DNA of 64,000 bases. Source: DASQZK01 sp963809925. Lineage in GTDB: Bacteria; Bacteroidota; Bacteroidia; Bacteroidales; GCA-2748055. The translations under genes were made by a program, and so were the position numbers. The stretch's first letter is position 1. Each line of letters opens with the position of its first letter. Below the pieces are notes generated by a model. The model searched no databases. It saw only the letters and a list, made by a program, of their open reading frames with translations, and was not told where the DNA came from. Shown in pieces: positions 16,703 to 25,730 of this stretch. The stretch spans positions 62,001 to 126,000 of the forward strand of contig CAWELH010000007.1 in NCBI GenBank assembly GCA_963809925.1, written 5' to 3'.

Positions 16703-19174
16703 ATGAATTATTCCGGCCTAACAAAATGGGTACTTACCTTACTCCTGCTATTGTTTATTCAATCTAGTAAGACATTTGCACAGGAATTCCAGATAAAAGG
16801 AACCCTTCTGGATAGCCTGACCCGCCAGCCAATGAACTATACCTCGGTCGCTTTGTACGTTTTACCCGATTCAGGTGTTGTAACAGGGACGATTACCGAT
16901 TCGACCGGATTCTTTCAGATCCGGAAGATCCCACGGGGACACTATTTCCTTAAAATTCGTTTCGTGGGTTACAATACTATATACATTGATAACATTAATT
17001 CCGGAAACGACATAAACCTCGGCACACTGTTCATGAATATGGCCAGTAATGAACTGAACGAAATTTCAGTTTATGGACAAAAAAGCACCAGCATCCAGAC
17101 CATTGATAAACAGATCTTCGACGCCAGCAAATTTAAATCCGGCATCGGAGGTACAGCCATCGATATTCTGCGAAACATGCCCTCGGTGATGGTGAATGCC
17201 AACGGGGAGATTACAATGAGAGGATCCTCCGGCTTCATCGTCCTGCTCAACGGAAAACCAGTACAGAATGATCCGGCTACCATCCTTGCCCAAATCCCGG
17301 CCAACTCAGTCGAAGATATTGAGATCATTACTTCCCCTTCAGCCAAATATGATCCCGATGGCAAATCAGGGATAATAAATATTAAAACCAAAACTGGATC
17401 CGGTAATGGTTTGTATGTAATTGCAGATGTGACCTATGGTCTGCCGTCGATTCAGAACTATGATAACAAGGAATCCCAGCACAGATATGGCGGCGGCTTT
17501 ACAATCAGTGAACAGGCCGACAAATGGACCTGGTCGGCCGGTGCCAATTACCAGCGGGATGATATTGCCGGTCGCAGAATAGGACACGTAACTACAAACA
17601 TAGACAATATGCTTACCACCCTTCGATCGGAGGGCGAACGAAGTTTCGACAACTATAAGTATTTTACCCGGATGTCTGTAAGCTACACACCGAATGCGAA
17701 AAATACCTTCGGTGGAGGTTTCTATGCAGGAAGGCAGACAAAATACAGGCTTGCTGATATCGTTTATCACAATACCCGGGAAGATCTTCTGACCGGCAAC
17801 ACGGTAAGTGACCTGCAATATTTTAATTCAAATCTGCAGACACGTAAGGGCGATTTTCTGATTGGCAGCCTGGACTATCAGCATGCCTTCAGCAACAAAT
17901 CAACACTCAAAACGACCGCGCTGTACGAGTATTCTCTTCTGGGCGGGCCGACAAAAAACAGGAATTTGGGCTTCCCTGATATTACCGACACCATTCAGTA
18001 TACCTACAATGATAACAGTACTCCACTCCATGGCTTCCGATTCAACCTGGATTACTCCCTGCCTGTGTCAAACGGAAAAATTGAGATGGGCTACCAGTAC
18101 CGATTCCTGAACCATTCCGGGGATTTTGTGTATGAAGAAAAAATTATCGGTACCGAAAACTTTGTTGTTAATCCTGAATTTTCCAACAACATAAGCATGC
18201 GACGAAGAATTAATTCTGTGTATGCGGAATATTCCGGAAAAGCATCAAAACTGAGTTATAATGGCGGATTACGGTTTGAATATGCCGAGCGTGAATTAAA
18301 AACCGGACAGTCTCCGGAACCATTCACACTAAAGCTTTACAGTTTATTTCCTTCCGCCTCTGTTTTTTACAACCTGACCGATAACCTTGATTTCAAAGCT
18401 GGATATAGCCGAAGAATTGACCGTACTACTACATTTAAGATGAACCCTTTCCCGGAGCGGGAACATTCGGAGACCCTTGAACAGGGCGACCCCAATCTAT
18501 TACCCGAGTTCATCAATGAGGTGGAAGCAGGTCTTATCAGACACCAGCAACACCTTTCAATATATGGAACGGCTTATTACCAACGGATCAGAAATGTCAT
18601 TAACAGGGTGAATAATATTTATAACGATTCCATCCTGAACCGGATCTATACGAACGCCGGCGATGCAACCGCCGTAGGATTCGAAACCGGCACAGAACTG
18701 AATCCATTTCCCTGGTGGAATGTCTATCTCGGAGCCAATATTTACAATTACCACATTAGTGGAAAGCTTTTCAATGATCTTATCCTGGTCAATACAAGCA
18801 GCCTAATCTATTTAATTAATTTTAATACAACCTTCCACTTCGGACCTTCTTTTCTTTTGCAGGCGAATGTCAGTTATATTTCCAGAAAGATAACTGCTCA
18901 GGGGGAAGACGGCGCCTTCCTGTCGCCCAACCTTACCCTTCAGCGGTCCTTCTGGAACGGCAGGCTGACTGCCACGATGCAATGGAAAAACATAGATATG
19001 GGGCTGCTGAATACCAATGCACAGCGGATCACGACCTATAGTAGCGATTTTTACACCACGACGAATTATATCTATGAAGTAGATGTGTTGATGCTAAACC
19101 TGAGTTTCAGATTAGACAAACCATCAAGAAAAATTAACTTTATTAAAAGTGAATTTGGTGAGAAGGAGTTTTAA
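16703..19174 (+). CDS. TonB-dependent receptor / outer-membrane beta-barrel protein
   Basis: The protein has about 823 residues when started at the ATG 16703, which gives a clean signal peptide (TKWVLTLLLLLFIQ then FAQEF). The TTG at 16637 would add an unlikely extension. A carboxypeptidase-regulatory-like domain (FQIKGTLLDSLTRQPMNYTS) comes first. A plug domain follows (TSIQTIDKQIFDASKF, MRGSSGFIVLLNGKP), then a long barrel with aromatic beta strands. There is no SusD partner, so it belongs to the general outer-membrane receptor group rather than SusC. The substrate is unknown. It converges with galactokinase, with stops only about 13 bases apart. Confidence 0.88.
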   Translation: MNYSGLTKWVLTLLLLLFIQSSKTFAQEFQIKGTLLDSLTRQPMNYTSVALYVLPDSGVVTGTITDSTGFFQIRKIPRGHYFLKIRFVGYNTIYIDNINSGNDINLGTLFMNMASNELNEISVYGQKSTSIQTIDKQIFDASKFKSGIGGTAIDILRNMPSVMVNANGEITMRGSSGFIVLLNGKPVQNDPATILAQIPANSVEDIEIITSPSAKYDPDGKSGIINIKTKTGSGNGLYVIADVTYGLPSIQNYDNKESQHRYGGGFTISEQADKWTWSAGANYQRDDIAGRRIGHVTTNIDNMLTTLRSEGERSFDNYKYFTRMSVSYTPNAKNTFGGGFYAGRQTKYRLADIVYHNTREDLLTGNTVSDLQYFNSNLQTRKGDFLIGSLDYQHAFSNKSTLKTTALYEYSLLGGPTKNRNLGFPDITDTIQYTYNDNSTPLHGFRFNLDYSLPVSNGKIEMGYQYRFLNHSGDFVYEEKIIGTENFVVNPEFSNNISMRRRINSVYAEYSGKASKLSYNGGLRFEYAERELKTGQSPEPFTLKLYSLFPSASVFYNLTDNLDFKAGYSRRIDRTTTFKMNPFPEREHSETLEQGDPNLLPEFINEVEAGLIRHQQHLSIYGTAYYQRIRNVINRVNNIYNDSILNRIYTNAGDATAVGFETGTELNPFPWWNVYLGANIYNYHISGKLFNDLILVNTSSLIYLINFNTTFHFGPSFLLQANVSYISRKITAQGEDGAFLSPNLTLQRSFWNGRLTATMQWKNIDMGLLNTNAQRITTYSSDFYTTTNYIYEVDVLMLNLSFRLDKPSRKINFIKSEFGEKEF

Positions 19175-19187
19175 GAGACGGAAAAAA

Positions 19188-20471
19188 TCAAAATGAAATT
19201 TTGGCCGTACCGACGGAGCGAATGAAAACCTCATGGCAAGCTTCTTCGCCAAAGATCCCGGCTACCGTGGCAAGGTATTCATCCAGCCTGTCTTTAGGAA
19301 TAAACACCTGTATTGTTCCGGCGAAGCCTCCTCCGTGCACACGCCAGGCGCCTTTTTCCAGCAGTTGTGCTGTAACTGCAAGTGCAATACTTATCCCTTG
19401 ATCCTCAATATGTTTTGGTGAATAGCAGTTCTGTAAAAGCATCCATGAACTAGCACCCGAGGCTTTTACCAGTGCTAAAAACTCTTCTGGTCTGTCCTCC
19501 TTCAGGGCCTCCACCTCTTTCACCACCCGGTTATCGTCATTGAAAAAATGAAGAGCGCGCAATACGGCACGATCATTCACCTCCGTCCGCAACCGACTGA
19601 CGTTGGCCATCACTTTATCCACTGAAACGTCACGCAAAACCTTTCCCCCTAAACTGGCCGCCACACTTTTCATCTCGTGCTGCAGCATTGCGTAATCCTC
19701 ATTGAGACCGGCGTGGTCTCCACCGGTATTGATGATGAGCATGGTATAGCCCTTTTCGGAAAAATTATAGTTCACCTTTTCAACAACCGGTTTATTGAAA
19801 TCTCTGAAATCGATGAACACCAGCCCGCCGTAAGCACAAGCAGTCTGGTCCATCAGACCACAAGGTTTGCCGAAATACACATTTTCGGAATACTGAGCAA
19901 TCTGAGCGTTCAAAGTATGATCGACTTCTGCATTGTTATAGAAATGATTCAGGATGGTTACCATCATGACTTCAAATGCGGCTGAAGAACTTAGCCCCGA
20001 ACCTTTCGGTACACGGCCATCGATGACGGCCCTGAATCCTCCGGTGCGATAGCCCAAATCTCTAAGCCTTGCGTTCACACCCCGGATAAGTGCCGCAGAG
20101 GTGAATCTTTCCTCCGGCTTTATTTCCGTATCATTTACGTCTATGATAATTTCGGGGTACCCACCCGACCGGACAATGATCCGCTCATCATCCGCGGGAG
20201 TAGCAACGGCCAACATATCGAGATCGATGGCAGCTGCCAGTACGCGTCCGGCATTGTGATCAGTATGGTTCCCTCCCACCTCCGTTCGCCCCGGCGTTGT
20301 GAACAACGAAAGATCGCTGAATTCCGGAAAAGCAGTCGAAAATTTTTCTGCAAGTGCCTTATAGCGTGATACTTGAAAATCAATAGCGCCTGGCTTATCG
20401 CCGTAAAGCTTTTCAAGATATTTTTTTGCCTCGTCGGAGGATAACATTAAGATCAGTTCGTCTTTTTTCAT
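19188..20471 (-). CDS. galK: Galactokinase
   Basis: A GHMP kinase of about 427 residues that phosphorylates galactose at C1 in the Leloir pathway. The sugar-binding signature TPGRTEVGGNHTDHN lies near residue 50. The ATP-loop KGSGLSSSAAFE is in the middle, and the third GHMP motif WRVHGGGFAGTIQVF is near the end. The ATG at 20471 is preferred over the TTG at 20510. No galT, galE or galM gene is adjacent, so the rest of the pathway must be elsewhere. A 61-codon ORF ends exactly at the start (ATGA overlap). Confidence 0.93.
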   Translation of the reverse strand: MKKDELILMLSSDEAKKYLEKLYGDKPGAIDFQVSRYKALAEKFSTAFPEFSDLSLFTTPGRTEVGGNHTDHNAGRVLAAAIDLDMLAVATPADDERIIVRSGGYPEIIIDVNDTEIKPEERFTSAALIRGVNARLRDLGYRTGGFRAVIDGRVPKGSGLSSSAAFEVMMVTILNHFYNNAEVDHTLNAQIAQYSENVYFGKPCGLMDQTACAYGGLVFIDFRDFNKPVVEKVNYNFSEKGYTMLIINTGGDHAGLNEDYAMLQHEMKSVAASLGGKVLRDVSVDKVMANVSRLRTEVNDRAVLRALHFFNDDNRVVKEVEALKEDRPEEFLALVKASGASSWMLLQNCYSPKHIEDQGISIALAVTAQLLEKGAWRVHGGGFAGTIQVFIPKDRLDEYLATVAGIFGEEACHEVFIRSVGTAKISF

Positions 20472-20653
20472 ATCGATTTTATTTTTACCTGACTCAATTC
20501 TATGATCCAACCGGCCATATAATCTACCGCATCATCAGTCTGCTCTGTAAGGAGAGGTCGTGCGATGAATTGCCTCAAGGCCTCTTCCATAACCGGACAT
20601 TCACCCTGTTTATATCCTCTCTTAAGGTACGGCGGGGTGAGGCGAATCGGCAT
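20468..20653 (-). CDS. Small ORF overlapping the galK start (uncertain)
   Basis: This is a 61-codon frame with an ATG at 20653. Its TGA overlaps the galK ATG as ATGA, the arrangement expected for translational coupling. The product (MPIRLTPPYLKRGYKQG at the start) matches no family I recognise and has no signal peptide or membrane helix. It could be a real leader gene or simply an open frame in the galK upstream region. Confidence 0.25.
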   Translation of the reverse strand: MPIRLTPPYLKRGYKQGECPVMEEALRQFIARPLLTEQTDDAVDYMAGWIIELSQVKIKSI

Positions 20654-20880
20654 TTACTATGATCACGCTTTGATGCTTTTGTATTCACCTCCGGGATTAT
20701 GTGCACAATCATCGAAAACCATCCCGTTGCATTTTTCTGCAATTTACATTATTCTGTCCAAACGGCAGGGTCGACCAAAAAGATGAACAGGCACGATGGG
20801 AATGGTTTTCGGTGTGATCAGACATTCCAACGGTACCCGGTTGGTAATTTTGAATTGAAGCTGCCAACATAAATGTCGGG

Positions 20881-21522
20881 TTAAAAACTCACGAAGAAGG
20901 CCATGACACCCAGTGCAACCAGCACAATACCTGTAACTTGCTTTGCGTGATGCTCCAGATAGTGGGACTTAATTTTCTTCAGGCTCCGCATTCCGAGGTA
21001 AACCAGTAGCATCATGAACAATACTGTTGTAATTGTATACACCGTGGAAACCAGAACTATCCCGGGCCATCCCTGTGTTCCGGCCTGGAAAAAATAGGCT
21101 TCGATCTCAGCGCATGGTGAGAAGAACATGGCGATGCCAAGTGAAAGCAGGATGGTCCATTTCGATCTTACTTTGATTTTCTTATCCTTCAGATTAAAAT
21201 GGGAATGAGCATGATGATGATGCCGGGACTGGATCAAATCTGTAATCAGGTATACGATTCCGAGCAAAATCAGAATCAGCGGTGCGATCACCCTTGTGAT
21301 CAGGCTGTAATTGTCAGACAGGCGGTACCCGGCGATGCCTATGAATACGCCGATGATCACCGTGCTCAGTGTATGGGCAAATCCTGTGATAAAGGTGGCG
21401 AAGAGCGTTTCACCCTTTCCCCATTTTTCTGCTTTTCCTACTGCGATCAAAGGAATCCAATGATTTGGGATTGAAGCGTGTATTGCACTCAGGATCAGGC
21501 TTCCCGTTAATAATTGCCACAT
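20881..21522 (-). CDS. Membrane protein with His-rich loop, NicO/LysE-like metal transporter
   Basis: This 213-residue integral membrane protein has about six hydrophobic helices. A cytoplasmic-looking loop carries HHHHAHSHF near residue 108. The layout resembles the RcnA/NicO and related LysE-superfamily transporters, in which a His-rich loop binds Ni, Co or other divalent metals. The motif FFSPCAEIEAYFFQAG near residue 138 looks like the conserved acidic/Cys patch of a membrane pore. A role in metal efflux or uptake is inferred and the metal is unknown. No partner genes are next to it. Confidence 0.6.
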   Translation of the reverse strand: MWQLLTGSLILSAIHASIPNHWIPLIAVGKAEKWGKGETLFATFITGFAHTLSTVIIGVFIGIAGYRLSDNYSLITRVIAPLILILLGIVYLITDLIQSRHHHHAHSHFNLKDKKIKVRSKWTILLSLGIAMFFSPCAEIEAYFFQAGTQGWPGIVLVSTVYTITTVLFMMLLVYLGMRSLKKIKSHYLEHHAKQVTGIVLVALGVMAFFVSF

Positions 21523-21727
21523 ATTCCGTGTAAATGTATGAAGTCCGGTTGTTTTGCTGCACGAATGTAGGAAAGAAAGTGAAATATAACAAACTGCAGG
21601 CTATGCTTTGGGGGGTAATAGATAATCGTGTCGTCAGAGCTAATAAAATACAAATGCACTTCTCATTTCTTTCTGAAAAGTATCGTAAGGCAGTTTGCAT
21701 GTTGCATAGAAAATCCTGGCAATATGT

Positions 21728-22963
21728 CTAATTCCAGTGCAGCCAGAATACCATATCCACCATTTTTTCGTCCAGATTATCCATGAGAATATCCAGCATA
21801 AAGCTATCGTCTTCGAATACCACATCCTTATTCATAAGGTGCATGTATTTATGAACGATGCCCGGAGTCCACATGATAACACCATATTCACTCAAAAGGT
21901 CCCAATGAATATATTCCCTGAATTCATCCAGCATTTCCTCTGTCCAGCAAATGGTTTCATTCACAGATATACCGTATGTCACGTTCTGGATTTCTTCCTT
22001 GCCTTCGTCGCTGCAGCCGGCTATCTCATGACGTCCGCCCCATATCAGGCGATCCTTAAATTTACGCAGTACTTCCACGACATCTTCAAAACCGGAAGTG
22101 GTTGAAAGGTGCACGACATCTGAGCCTTTCAGGTCGAGAACATAGGCGAAGGATTCCTCCGTCCACTTCAGATCGTCAACAAAGTTTATGCGACTGATGG
22201 CATCGGGATATGATTCCACGAGTTTTACGACATCCGTAATACCATGCAACGTATGGTAAAAGCCATGATACATTCTAAGCATCTCCTCTTCCGCCCTGAC
22301 CTGTGTACGCTCCATGTTTCTGTTTGCGAGCTTTCCGGAATCGACTCCGGAAAGCAGGCGGTCAACCTCTTCGCCAATCCCTTCCAGCTGCCTGCGGAAA
22401 CGAATGATCGATTTCTGGTCCCAGTTATATCCGCCATAATAATAAAACCGTGCCCAATCGAGTTCATCCTCGAATTCTTCCAGCCATGCGTATTCCCAGT
22501 GCACAAGTGCATGGCCCGATAGCTCCGTCCAGTCGATCCGATGTCTGAACCTACGGAGCAGATCCATGGTCCAGTTTATTCTGAAGTTTCGGCAGATGCC
22601 GCTCCAGTCCCATCGCTCCTCAAACATGGACAGAATCACCTCCTGGTTTTCGAAGCAGCCAAGCATGGGACTAATCTTCTGCCAGTTGATTTGATTTGCG
22701 AATCGTTTTAGGAAGCGGGTTGTTCGTTCGCCGGCACCTTCACCATGAAAATACATGGTGCCGAATGGATTGAACTTTTCCCAGTTGATCCGCTCTTCAT
22801 AATCAATGCAGAATTCAATGGAAAAATCGGTTACCTGATTTGCGCTCAGCAGTTCCCAGTCAATATTCTCCGCATTCCTGTACAACTCATCCATGTTAAA
22901 GGGATAGCCCGGCGTTATGGCCTTTTTGACCCTTTCACTATTCTGAAGGATGAAATTCTTCAT
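21728..22963 (-). CDS. Protein with tandem Trp-centred repeats, unknown function
   Basis: A cytoplasmic protein of about 411 residues, starting at ATG 22963 rather than the longer frame at 23041. It has no signal peptide or membrane helix. It is built of repeated units of roughly 30-40 residues centred on [IL]-[DNH]-W-x-x-[LIF]. Examples are IDWELLSAN, INWEKFNPF, INWQKISPM, WDWSGICRN, IDWTELSGH, LDWARFYYY and, near the end, IHWDLLSEY. Units also share an acidic amphipathic helix ending in F or Y. Similar repeat proteins of unknown role occur in other Bacteroidota. The repeats suggest a solenoid that binds another protein. Confidence 0.75.
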   Translation of the reverse strand: MKNFILQNSERVKKAITPGYPFNMDELYRNAENIDWELLSANQVTDFSIEFCIDYEERINWEKFNPFGTMYFHGEGAGERTTRFLKRFANQINWQKISPMLGCFENQEVILSMFEERWDWSGICRNFRINWTMDLLRRFRHRIDWTELSGHALVHWEYAWLEEFEDELDWARFYYYGGYNWDQKSIIRFRRQLEGIGEEVDRLLSGVDSGKLANRNMERTQVRAEEEMLRMYHGFYHTLHGITDVVKLVESYPDAISRINFVDDLKWTEESFAYVLDLKGSDVVHLSTTSGFEDVVEVLRKFKDRLIWGGRHEIAGCSDEGKEEIQNVTYGISVNETICWTEEMLDEFREYIHWDLLSEYGVIMWTPGIVHKYMHLMNKDVVFEDDSFMLDILMDNLDEKMVDMVFWLHWN

Positions 22964-23478
22964 AGTGTAATTTTTTATGAAATTAGAAAAAAACATATTT
23001 AAAACAAAACTAAATACACGCTCTAAATATGCTTTTCTCAAAGAGTAAAAACCTTAATTACGGTGGTCACGAGAAAAGGTTTTGGGTCCTGCCGGGCCTG
23101 GAGACTCCGATGATGCTCCAAACGCCGGTTAATTAAGACTAACGGCAATTACGGGTTTCTTTTCATTTGACATTCGTCTTTGTTTCCTTACCCTGCAATA
23201 TTCCTCAGGAGGCCCGGAGTAATCAACAATTCATTATCTTTGAATGAGAGACATAGCCGTTATAAATTTTATTCAGGAATGAACTTTTTTACGCCGGCGT
23301 AGGTTTCAACAGTCCAGAGAGTCTTAATACCATTAAATTACCTGGCCAGACGCAATAAAAAAGGATGAAAAGGCTTCCCATCGGTGGATAGTTTGCCATA
23401 AATTTTATTTTGCGACCCTGGATGAAAATACATGCCTGAGGCAGATTTGCTCAAGATGAAAAATGATCAATATTGTCG
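22964..23478. other. Intergenic region before the hybrid kinase
   Basis: About 515 bases separate two divergent genes and contain no recognisable gene. TATCTTTG at 23235-23242 matches the Bacteroidota -7 box, but no TTG is correctly spaced upstream and it lies about 240 bases from the kinase start. It may mark a long leader or be chance. Confidence 0.3.
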
Positions 23479-25647
23479 ATGAACCCCGGAACTGAACATT
23501 CAAATTGGACTGAGATCAACACGTTGATAAGTAAGCTCAAGGCTGAATTCCCGGGAAATACGACTCTCGGGAAACTTGAGAAAGTATTGCATTCTCCGGA
23601 ATTTCTCCCGGATGGTAAAGGTACTATACCACCCGGACACGAATCTATCGGCAAGATTCCTGACAACCCGAAGGTGATCCCTCCCGTCAACATGGCTTCA
23701 CAGGAGGAACTAAGAAAAACCAGGTTTTACCAGGATATTATCTTTAGCCACCTGGAGGGCATGGATGTCTTCCTTGTAGATAAGGACCTACGATTTTTGT
23801 ATTCCGCAGGAAAAGAAAAAAACTATTTTAATCTCCGCGACGAGGATTTTACCGGGAAAACGCTCTATGATATCCTGCCGGTAAGTACAAGGCGAACGCT
23901 TATCCCACTCTATAAAAGTGCACTGCAGGGCAACCAAATAAAAAAAGAAATCCGTTATTCCAGCGATATTTTTGAAATTAATGCAAGCCCGGTGAAGAAT
24001 CAGTACGGGGAGACCATTGCAGCCGTGATCGTCACAAAAAATATCACCCGGGAAAAAGCAGATAGAAACAAGCTGAAAAAAGATAAGCAGGCAGCTCAGG
24101 CAGCCGATAGGGCTAAATCTCTTTTTCTCGCCTCTATGAGCCACGAGATCCGGACACCACTCAATACTATCATAGGTTTCGCCAATCTGCTTGCCAAAAC
24201 CCATCTCACCGCGGAACAGAATAAATACATCAAACTTATAGGTGACTCTTCCGATCAGCTCATTAATGTGGTCAACGAACTGCTGATCATATTCAAGATT
24301 GAAATGAGCAAAGTATTTATCGATGAAGTTCCCTTCAGCATCAGGAGTATTTTTGAAGAACTTGGAGAAATCTTTGAAGCTGACGCTAAACTGAAAGATC
24401 TTGATCTAAGCTTTACGGTAGCCAGGAAAGTGCCCAATATTGTAAGTGGTGACCCATTTCGTGTGAAACAGGTCCTCCTGAACCTCGTTAGCAATGCGAT
24501 TAAATACACCGATAGCGGATCGGTCAGGCTTTCATGCAAAGTGGCAGACGACCGTAAACGTACAATCTACCTCAGTTTCAATGTTGAAGATACGGGTATA
24601 GGAATACCCCATGAAGAAATTCCCTATATTTTTGATGAATTCAGACAGGCTCAAAATCTGGAAAACAAGCATCGGCATGGAACCGGACTTGGACTTACGA
24701 TAACCAAAAAGCTGGTCGAGCTTCAAAAAGGGAAAATCTCTCTGAAAAGCACACTGAATAAAGGCACTTCCATAACCATCACACAACCCTTTGTAAAATC
24801 GAGGAAAAAGGATATTGTCAGGAAGCAGAGCCAGTACGATCTTAAATTCAGGTTGATGGCCGGCAAACGTGTTCTGCTTGTTGATGATGACGAACAAAAT
24901 CTAATGCTCGCCGATGTGCTTTTTAAAGAATGGGGGATTAAATATGAAACTACAAACGATGCTGAGCACGGCTTCGAACTTTCAAGAATAAACAAATACG
25001 ATGTTGTCCTTCTCGATATTCATATGCCAAAGATCAACGGTATGGACCTTATGCAAATGATTAGGCAGAATACCAGGAATCCGAACAATCAGAGCAAAAT
25101 AATTACCATTACGGCCAACATCCTTCAGAGTGATCTGAAACGTTATCTACAGGGTGGTTTTGACGATTATATTTTGAAACCTTTCAGGGAAGAAGAACTC
25201 TATAGTAAATTATGTCATGTGTTGGGGATCAAAAATATCAGCGCACAAACATTGCCGGAAGGAGAACGGACAGAGACCTCAGAATCCGAGGTAAGTGGGG
25301 CTGATTTCAGCCTCGAAGAGCTGATCGCCACAGCAAGAGGCGACCAGGAATTTATCAACCGCACCATCCAGGTCTTCATCGATAACACGAAACAGTCCAA
25401 AAGCGTTATGGAAAATTCACTCCAGGAGAAGAAATGGTCCGATATCGGTGAAGCTGCACATAAAATGATATCCTCATTCCGTTACTTTAGATGTGAAAAA
25501 ATCGTAAAAAATCTTATCGCATTGGAAACCATGGCACTGCGAACCCAAGAGTTCGATCCAATCCCCGAAAAGGTGAAGGAAACTATTGCTTTAATTGATA
25601 CAACGTTAGAGAAAATAATCGAACCGTTTAACTTTCAGACAATTTAA
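23479..25647 (+). CDS. Soluble hybrid histidine kinase (PAS-HisKA-HATPase-REC-HPt)
   Basis: A hybrid kinase of about 722 residues with no membrane helix, so it senses inside the cell. A PAS-like domain spans about residues 80-195. The H-box SHEIRTPLNTIIGF has His near 221. The ATP domain shows NLVSNAIKYT, DTGIGIPHEE and GTGLGLTI. The receiver has VLLVDDDEQN, Asp near 512 in VVLLDIHMPKINGM and YILKPF. The C-terminal HPt domain has its His in EAAHKMISSFRYF. Both a receiver and an HPt in one chain imply a His-Asp-His-Asp relay. The sigma-54 response regulator 83 bases downstream is the obvious final acceptor. Confidence 0.92.
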   Translation: MNPGTEHSNWTEINTLISKLKAEFPGNTTLGKLEKVLHSPEFLPDGKGTIPPGHESIGKIPDNPKVIPPVNMASQEELRKTRFYQDIIFSHLEGMDVFLVDKDLRFLYSAGKEKNYFNLRDEDFTGKTLYDILPVSTRRTLIPLYKSALQGNQIKKEIRYSSDIFEINASPVKNQYGETIAAVIVTKNITREKADRNKLKKDKQAAQAADRAKSLFLASMSHEIRTPLNTIIGFANLLAKTHLTAEQNKYIKLIGDSSDQLINVVNELLIIFKIEMSKVFIDEVPFSIRSIFEELGEIFEADAKLKDLDLSFTVARKVPNIVSGDPFRVKQVLLNLVSNAIKYTDSGSVRLSCKVADDRKRTIYLSFNVEDTGIGIPHEEIPYIFDEFRQAQNLENKHRHGTGLGLTITKKLVELQKGKISLKSTLNKGTSITITQPFVKSRKKDIVRKQSQYDLKFRLMAGKRVLLVDDDEQNLMLADVLFKEWGIKYETTNDAEHGFELSRINKYDVVLLDIHMPKINGMDLMQMIRQNTRNPNNQSKIITITANILQSDLKRYLQGGFDDYILKPFREEELYSKLCHVLGIKNISAQTLPEGERTETSESEVSGADFSLEELIATARGDQEFINRTIQVFIDNTKQSKSVMENSLQEKKWSDIGEAAHKMISSFRYFRCEKIVKNLIALETMALRTQEFDPIPEKVKETIALIDTTLEKIIEPFNFQTI

Positions 25648-25704
25648 AAGAGGATGCCGTCCTTAATAATGAAAAAAGCAGTAACTTGTATGCTCTTTGT
25701 TAAC

Positions 25705-25712
25705 TACTTTTG
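25705..25712 (+). promoter_or_regulatory. Probable -7 box of the sigma-54-type response regulator gene
   Basis: TACTTTTG matches the Bacteroidota housekeeping -7 consensus TAnnTTTG and lies 18 bases before the ATG at 25731. A TTG at 25686-25688 is the nearest -33 candidate, with a 16-base spacer that is shorter than usual. The alternative TTG start at 25710 falls inside this box, which argues for the ATG. Confidence 0.45.
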
Positions 25713-25730
25713 CAAGATAAGTCCTGGGAA

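Noticed and set aside
23235..23242. TATCTTTG as the kinase promoter
   Set aside because: It matches the -7 box but lacks a spaced TTG and lies about 240 bases from the start codon, so it is not called as a promoter feature.
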